From Limnomonas spitsbergensis (Eukaryota > Chlorophyta > Chlorophyceae > Chlamydomonadales), in assembly GCA_037349105.1 (NCBI GenBank), contig JAYJMM010000117.1:558001-622000 (forward strand): a stretch of 64,000 nt of DNA, read 5' to 3'. Positions 60,701-64,000 of the stretch are shown here, piece after piece. Every line of letters starts with the position of its first letter. Within the stretch, counting starts at the first letter, position 1. The notes below the pieces were generated by a model, which was not told where the DNA came from, made no database searches, and saw nothing but the letters and a program-made list of their open reading frames with translations. The translations under genes and the position numbers were made by a program.

Positions 60701-61438
60701 ATTGCTCGACACAACCGAGCTGTATGCATCATCCAAACTGCTATTGCTAATGGCTCCCTAGGCTCCTCTTTTACTATCATGGATGCCACTTCCCGTGCTA
60801 ACCTCCCCTTCGGGGTCTATGACACCCGTCTTCCACGCTGGCTAGTACCCCGACGACCCCCCACTTTCCCAGACACCTTTGATTACTGTGACAAACTGCG
60901 ACCGGATTTGCTTATTGTCCAAGGTCTCCCACATTCCGAGTTCCTTCGTCTTTCCCGCGCTGGTCAACTCTCTAGCTCACAAACTATGTCTCGGCTCCAG
61001 AGGACTTGCACTGTACACGTTGTTGAAGTCGGTTACACCTCCGAATTTTCTTTCGAACAGTGTCATGCCCGTAAATCAGAACAACATTTACAACTTATCC
61101 TTCTCCTCAAACATAATGGTTGGACAGTTTCCTTGGCACCCGTTCTCCATCCTGCCCTTCCACCTGATCCTTCGCCGACCGTGCCCATCTCCCCCCCTCA
61201 TCCTTCCCCGCCTTCTTCTCATACACATATCATCCTTCTGGGCACCGCAGGCTTCCTCTTTCGTCCTGCCGATAAAATCCTCAGCATGCTCGGTATCTCC
61301 AAACACGACATCTCCTCCGTCCTCAGCCGTCTCACGAAGCATACCATACGCTGCCATATAAACATCCTTCGTCAGCGTCGCCATCTGGAAAACTCCCCTG
61401 CCCATTATTGTCCGGTACCCCTTGACGATCCTCCTTAA
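57794..61438 (+). CDS. Retroelement ORF: PCIF1-like methyltransferase fold, RNase H, CCHC finger, PD-(D/E)XK nuclease
   Basis: An intact frame from the ATG at 57794 gives 1214 residues. Residues 1-450 are Pro/Ser/Thr-rich with no recognised domain. Residues about 470-590 (SSPLSVPFSALQYSS, VEPPFSGPALLKAI at 503-516, FIVVPNW at 534-540) follow the layout of the PCIF1/CAPAM N6-adenosine methyltransferase; its catalytic Asn-Pro-Pro-Phe is Glu-Pro-Pro-Phe here. RNase H has Asp674, Glu717, Asp741 and Asp803 with NELADKGA. The finger C943-x2-C946-x8-H955-x4-C960 and the later RPDLLIV (Asp1038), VVEVGYTSE (Glu1078) and KSEQHLQLILLLKHNGW resemble the CCHC plus restriction-like endonuclease of early-branching LINEs. 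No RT motifs are present. The coding strand is strikingly C- and pyrimidine-rich. Confidence 0.75.
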   Translation: MPVSINDYTFLSPLWHVGIVSLASLVTTISGHPYLIPANTLRDAFLHKARTEDLAKAQRALNQLTLLLHGIALPLAKQHTLTSPLPEDTRRVTVAHDFAHIPQGTHHSLQQIASSLLYTDPTAPTHAPPPTRIPPPPVPPPVPSRRTRVAPSPSHATLPRPLPTLLGLACTMTRMSTSLPPILRPLIMPAFTRSLLAHTFQSLPHPPLSLPIPTLLPRHNTTLPPLPPPPTSQINTLHPPATLNVLHMLDTALEPVHPLDTHLTNLQQQGTWSRDPFPSVTPFPPPPGEDPNYLLDQSLIDSHLVIHTSPVHPDYDILPPLSFTIQIGLRYPTTHTPFPMPTLSTSMAQTHLDRAFVYRPNGTYVGHIPVRRLLWLRACYDRIRTTHPIDFARLTDGSFAHDLASLLLRYRLSNTSPQRPNITSRTGKHSPLLPPPAINANWVTPASLHTDISAIMPLTVHRFSSPLSVPFSALQYSSLREKDCLFGAHYQPYSTPWTGTSLVEPPFSGPALLKAIRWSLASLQKQPHIPTSTFIVVPNWKQAKFMTLLNSGHRHISYTNLHHTHLPFLPPDHLTPADIANAGMPKFDLLLLLISNTLGDTTRTFPYIAPTLAPGSSHPSRYLLPPGFGQANLLPQPTTFLAPPPSAQPSPTTPPPYAPSYPLRWHDIPAYYTDGSALSTPGKGTATGAAFYCTQDTTTYTVHPDGRAETNTITRAELAGIHAALTHAAIHHTGDLTIFSDSLVSLYDTQKALRYPHTLLECKHAPLLLDIRALILTRLRLRHHFHLYKVKSHIGIIGNELADKGAALALQSPEHCDYTCTSDVQHFAHLPAWPCLPPPHDTDEPWFASDLTHSLKEHMYRTCPLLTDGPTSPPLPLRYVRMQVLVASALASYLPILWHMGLPFSGIRNILKSRTNTLWTASTAMHMNRPYKTAVGTRTTPHCPICSHPNDTPGHLLGGCAHSSMSASYIARHNRAVCIIQTAIANGSLGSSFTIMDATSRANLPFGVYDTRLPRWLVPRRPPTFPDTFDYCDKLRPDLLIVQGLPHSEFLRLSRAGQLSSSQTMSRLQRTCTVHVVEVGYTSEFSFEQCHARKSEQHLQLILLLKHNGWTVSLAPVLHPALPPDPSPTVPISPPHPSPPSSHTHIILLGTAGFLFRPADKILSMLGISKHDISSVLSRLTKHTIRCHINILRQRRHLENSPAHYCPVPLDDPP

Positions 61439-61506
61439 CCACAAAGTTTTTTGTCTCCCGGTGTACGGCATTTCAAATCCCGTATTCCTCAAGCCACGCT
61501 CAGGCG

Positions 61507-61534
61507 TTTTCTTTCTTTCTTTCTTTCTTTCTTG
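61507..61534 (+). repeat. (TTTC)n microsatellite tail
   Basis: About six TTTC units directly follow the 3' region of the retroelement and separate it by about 120 bases from the next start codon. Confidence 0.8.
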
Positions 61535-61656
61535 TCTAATATTCAACGCTGAATGTTATCATAGGACATTCCGGTGCAGTGCCCGTCAAATTTTGAATAT
61601 TGTGCTGTCCATCTGCTGCCGCGAATTTCGGGCGTAGTTCTAAGCAAATAGAGGCA

Positions 61657-64000
61657 ATGGAGCCAGAGGAGCACCTTCTGCACACTTTGGGACAGCTCGC
61701 TGAGACAGATGAACACGAAGGGGACGATTTTTGTTTGACGTGGGATGCCGTGACTTCTGCCAAAATGTGCCACACTATACTTCAGCAAGATTCCTCGCTT
61801 TGGCAGTCTCTATCGAACGACAACGTGTCTATAGCAGCCGTGTCGCGCAAGCTCTGCACTCGAATGCGGGACACGGACACTGACGCATCAGTTCCACTGA
61901 TAGCTGCTGCCTTCTATTCAACTCTGCTCAGACTTCCTGGCGCACCTGTGAGTGTTCCCCGCACTGCATGCTTGCATGACCAAATGGAAGCAGCATGCAT
62001 GCCTTCTGATGTACGCATGCAACATTTCATAAGTAAGGGCAGGGAAGACATCACTCACATTACCTGCGATGTCCACCTGCGCCATGCACAGCTGTCTGGC
62101 CTCTTCGATACGTTCACTTTCACAGCATTTCTCCAGACGTTGCGCAAGGCCGTGTCAGGGCCGACGCTGGCACCTGCCCAGCAGCAACCGTCCCAGCAGC
62201 AAGCCAAAGGCAACGGCAGGAAAGCCGGGGGCCGCAAGGCTGCAATTCAGGGCAAAGGCAGGGATGGCAACGACTCCTCTGCCGGCAGTGGTGACGAATC
62301 TGAGGAGGAGGCAGGCGGTGGAAAGGGAGGCAAGGGCAACACCATGCCACACGGCCCGCGTGTGGGCGCGGATGGCTTGTCAGTGTGCGTGCAAGCGCTC
62401 GCAGACTTAGCAGCCTTTCTGAAGGTGGGCTACTCACCGCCGCCTCCTTGCTTATCCTGTCACTGATTGAGAACGTACACTGCATTGAGTGTGATATTCT
62501 TCCTCACTATGAAGCACCTCGGTCACTCGCTTACGTCAATGTTTGTTTTTGTGCACATCAACATGCGGGGCTCCTGGACGGCCACCACTGTTCCTCTGGG
62601 GACCAAACTGGACCGGCCACAACCAGTGGCCCAAGCAGATGGGCTTTCGCTGCACCAAGCCCTGCTTGCCATAGGCCGTTCTGTGGCTGAATTGTAGCTT
62701 CAGCTACACTAAAATTAATCACTCTCGTTCACGCCTGTCTGCTCCCCAGGTATTCGGCCTGAAAGATCAGCCGGAGGTGGTGACGTTGCTGATGGAGGCA
62801 TGCGTAGACCTGGCACGCAGCTTGGACCAGGCCCCGGTGCCTGCATGCAACCCAGAGGAAGCTGCATGTGCTGTGGGGGCTCGCCAGGGTGGCAAGATTC
62901 ACAAAGGTGCTGGTAGGCCTGGCAGAGAGAAACTGGCTTCACAATGCTGCGGAGTGCACAGGGGGCAGGCTTAACAAAGCTGTGTGTAGGCTCACGAATG
63001 GGAGTAGAGCACGCAAATCTCAAACTAGGCTCATGATTGAAAGGAGGCTTCCTCATGCATGGTGACACTAAGGGATATAACCTAATTCGGACATGCAATG
63101 CATCCACCAAAACTTCCCTTTTTCATCAGTATTTATTTTCTTGTGCTCAAGACTTCTTGGGGGGCCCGGGGCCCCCAGGCGCTCACCACAGGGCTGATTG
63201 GAACTAAAAACCCAAGCAGCTGAGCCTGCTGCACCCGATCCCCCGGCCGCAGGCTGGGAGGCAGCTTGCGGCTAAGTGTAGCTGAATTGCCCTGAACATG
63301 CAAGTGTTTCGTAAGTCACCGGATGTTGCTTGCTTTTTGGACCCGGCGGTTTCACAGGTGTGGCCTCAACGCCAAACGCTGGTGCGTACCAGGTCCTGAC
63401 GGCCCTCCTGCGCTGCGAACACGGCTCAGTCAGCTCCATCGTGGCAGCCATCTTCCAGGGATTAGCACCCACTCTGATGGGGCAGGCCCAGGCCCTCGTC
63501 ACACATGCGCAAGGCCCCCCGGTGGCCGTTCGGCGGGGTGGGGCGGCCCAAGATGCAGCGGCACGGAGAACCGCGGCAGTGAAATTTGTGCAGGAATCTA
63601 TGAAGTGGGTGCTGTTGGCCCTGAAATCTGTACCCTAAGCCCTCAACTAGGCTTTTAGGCCTTGGCCTTGCCTACAGGATGGCTTTCGATAGCTGATCAC
63701 ACTCCCTCACATATAAGCGTGCCAGGAAGCTACTATGCCTGGCTTAATTGTCAATAAGGCCTGGCGCAGCAAGCTATGCTGCTTTATCACTTATTACGGT
63801 GGGCCAGCCAGGTTTGGGCACCCATCAGCTCAATTGGCCTGCCGAGGGGGTGGTCTGGTGCAAACTGGAATAATCACTGAATCTGATCAGTGCACCACTG
63901 CACCTGCTGTACACCCAGTATCAGCGTACCCCGAATAGCTCGCTGCCTGTTGTCCAGGCCCTCTACATTCGAGCTCCTTCGCTTGATGCCGCCCCAAATC
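61657..64000 (+). CDS. Condensin-II subunit D3-like protein (5' part, runs off the window)
   Basis: Exons 61657-61947, 62092-62424, 62750-62906, 63358-63608 and 63958 onward join in consistent phases. The N-terminus has AAFYSTLLRLPGAP followed by LFDTFTFTAFLQTLRKAV, the pattern of plant CAP-D3 (short helices, then xxFLxxLRR). A Lys/Gly-rich low-complexity insertion follows (about 62205-62345). Then come DGLSVCVQALADLAAFLK|VFGLKDQPEVVTLLMEACVD, STPNAGAYQVLTALLRCEHG with a HEAT-like helix pair, and KW|ALYIRAPSLDAAP. CAP-D3 is the HEAT-repeat subunit of condensin II, acting in mitotic chromosome compaction in the nucleus. About 290 residues are visible; full proteins exceed 1200. Intron 1 (144 bases) is a multiple of three without stops, so its retention would keep the frame. 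A retroelement tail ends only about 120 bases upstream. Confidence 0.65.
62580..62712 (-). repeat. S2-family repeat in intron 2 of the D3-like gene
   Basis: It contains GGGGACCAAACTGGACCGGCC, GGCCCAAGCAG, GCTGCACCAAGCCCTGC-like segments and an end reading TTGTAGCTTCAGCTACAC, where the two family termini meet as an inverted pair. Confidence 0.5.
63170..63290. repeat. S2-family repeat in intron 3 of the D3-like gene
   Basis: It contains GGAACTAAAAACCCAAGCAG, a GAGCCTGCTGCACC segment, the CCCGGCCGCAGGCTGGG arm and a terminal GTGTAGCTGAA. Confidence 0.5.

Larger units (their letters stand above)
57380..61534 (+). mobile_element. Non-LTR-type retroelement copy (5' boundary uncertain)
   Basis: The ORF at 57794-61438 is followed by a short 3' region ending in a (TTTC)n tail at 61507-61534, typical of LINE 3' ends. 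No terminal repeats were found. The 5' limit is a guess: sequence after the decayed LINE at about 57340 could be leader. With no RT in the ORF, the copy may depend on RT from another element. Confidence 0.5.

Noticed and set aside
57794..61438. Reverse transcriptase in the LINE-like ORF
   Set aside because: No YxDD-type box or surrounding RT motifs are present. Between the methyltransferase-like block and RNase H there are only about 130 residues.
1..64000. CRISPR arrays, rRNA genes, bacterial operons
   Set aside because: No regularly spaced short palindromic repeats with unique spacers and no rRNA core sequence. Genes are spliced and monocistronic.

Overview
The window looks like nuclear DNA of a green alga (Chlorophyta). 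Its host genes are intron-rich with GT/AG introns and have plant or algal relatives: a NAIP/At4g15545-type coiled-coil protein, dynein light chain LC8, a mu-like glutathione S-transferase, a PI31 proteasome regulator, a TAZ zinc-finger protein and a condensin-II D3-like subunit. They sit between long gene-poor stretches packed with MITEs, SINE-like repeats, minisatellites and retroelements. The species cannot be named from the sequence.

Layout. 0-5.3 kb: the end of an unrecognised gene, two related TA-flanked MITEs, two minisatellites and a hypothetical gene. 7.8-11.0 kb: seven-exon NAIP-like gene (+). 12.8-13.9, 17.7-18.0 and 24.2-25.2 kb: three relatives of a secreted Gly-Gly-Pro-Pro repeat protein, all apparently damaged. 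18.6-20.5 kb: TAZ-finger gene (-). 30.3-31.0 kb: LC8 (+). 32.4-34.1 kb: GST (-), divergent from PI31 (+, 34.5-36.4 kb) across about 425 bp. 37.3-55.6 kb: an 18.3-kb Ty3/gypsy-type retroelement. 56.8-57.3 kb: a decayed LINE end. 57.8-61.5 kb: an intact retroelement ORF without a visible reverse transcriptase. 61.7 kb to the end: the 5' part of a condensin-II D3-like gene.

The most unusual content is the pair of retroelements. The 18.3-kb element encodes Gag and a protease-like domain (ORF1), then a 3480-residue ORF2 with RT, RNase H, a DNMT3-like cytosine-C5 methyltransferase, a DDE integrase and the C-terminal half of a PHD finger. It does not have ordinary paired LTRs. Its repeats are arranged A1-internal-B1-A2-B2, the split-direct-repeat layout known from PAT/Kangaroo/TOC1-type elements, yet the insertion has TG...CA ends, a CTGA target duplication and a retroviral-type integrase. 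A 24-nt stretch starting at the first base after A1 is the exact reverse complement of a stretch inside the A repeat, which suggests self-priming or RNA cyclisation. The second element joins a PCIF1-like (adenine-N6 type) methyltransferase fold, RNase H, a CCHC finger and a PD-(D/E)XK-like nuclease in one ORF. Two unrelated retroelements about 2 kb apart thus each carry a methyltransferase-like domain.

Family assignments rest on motif recognition by eye; no database search was run.
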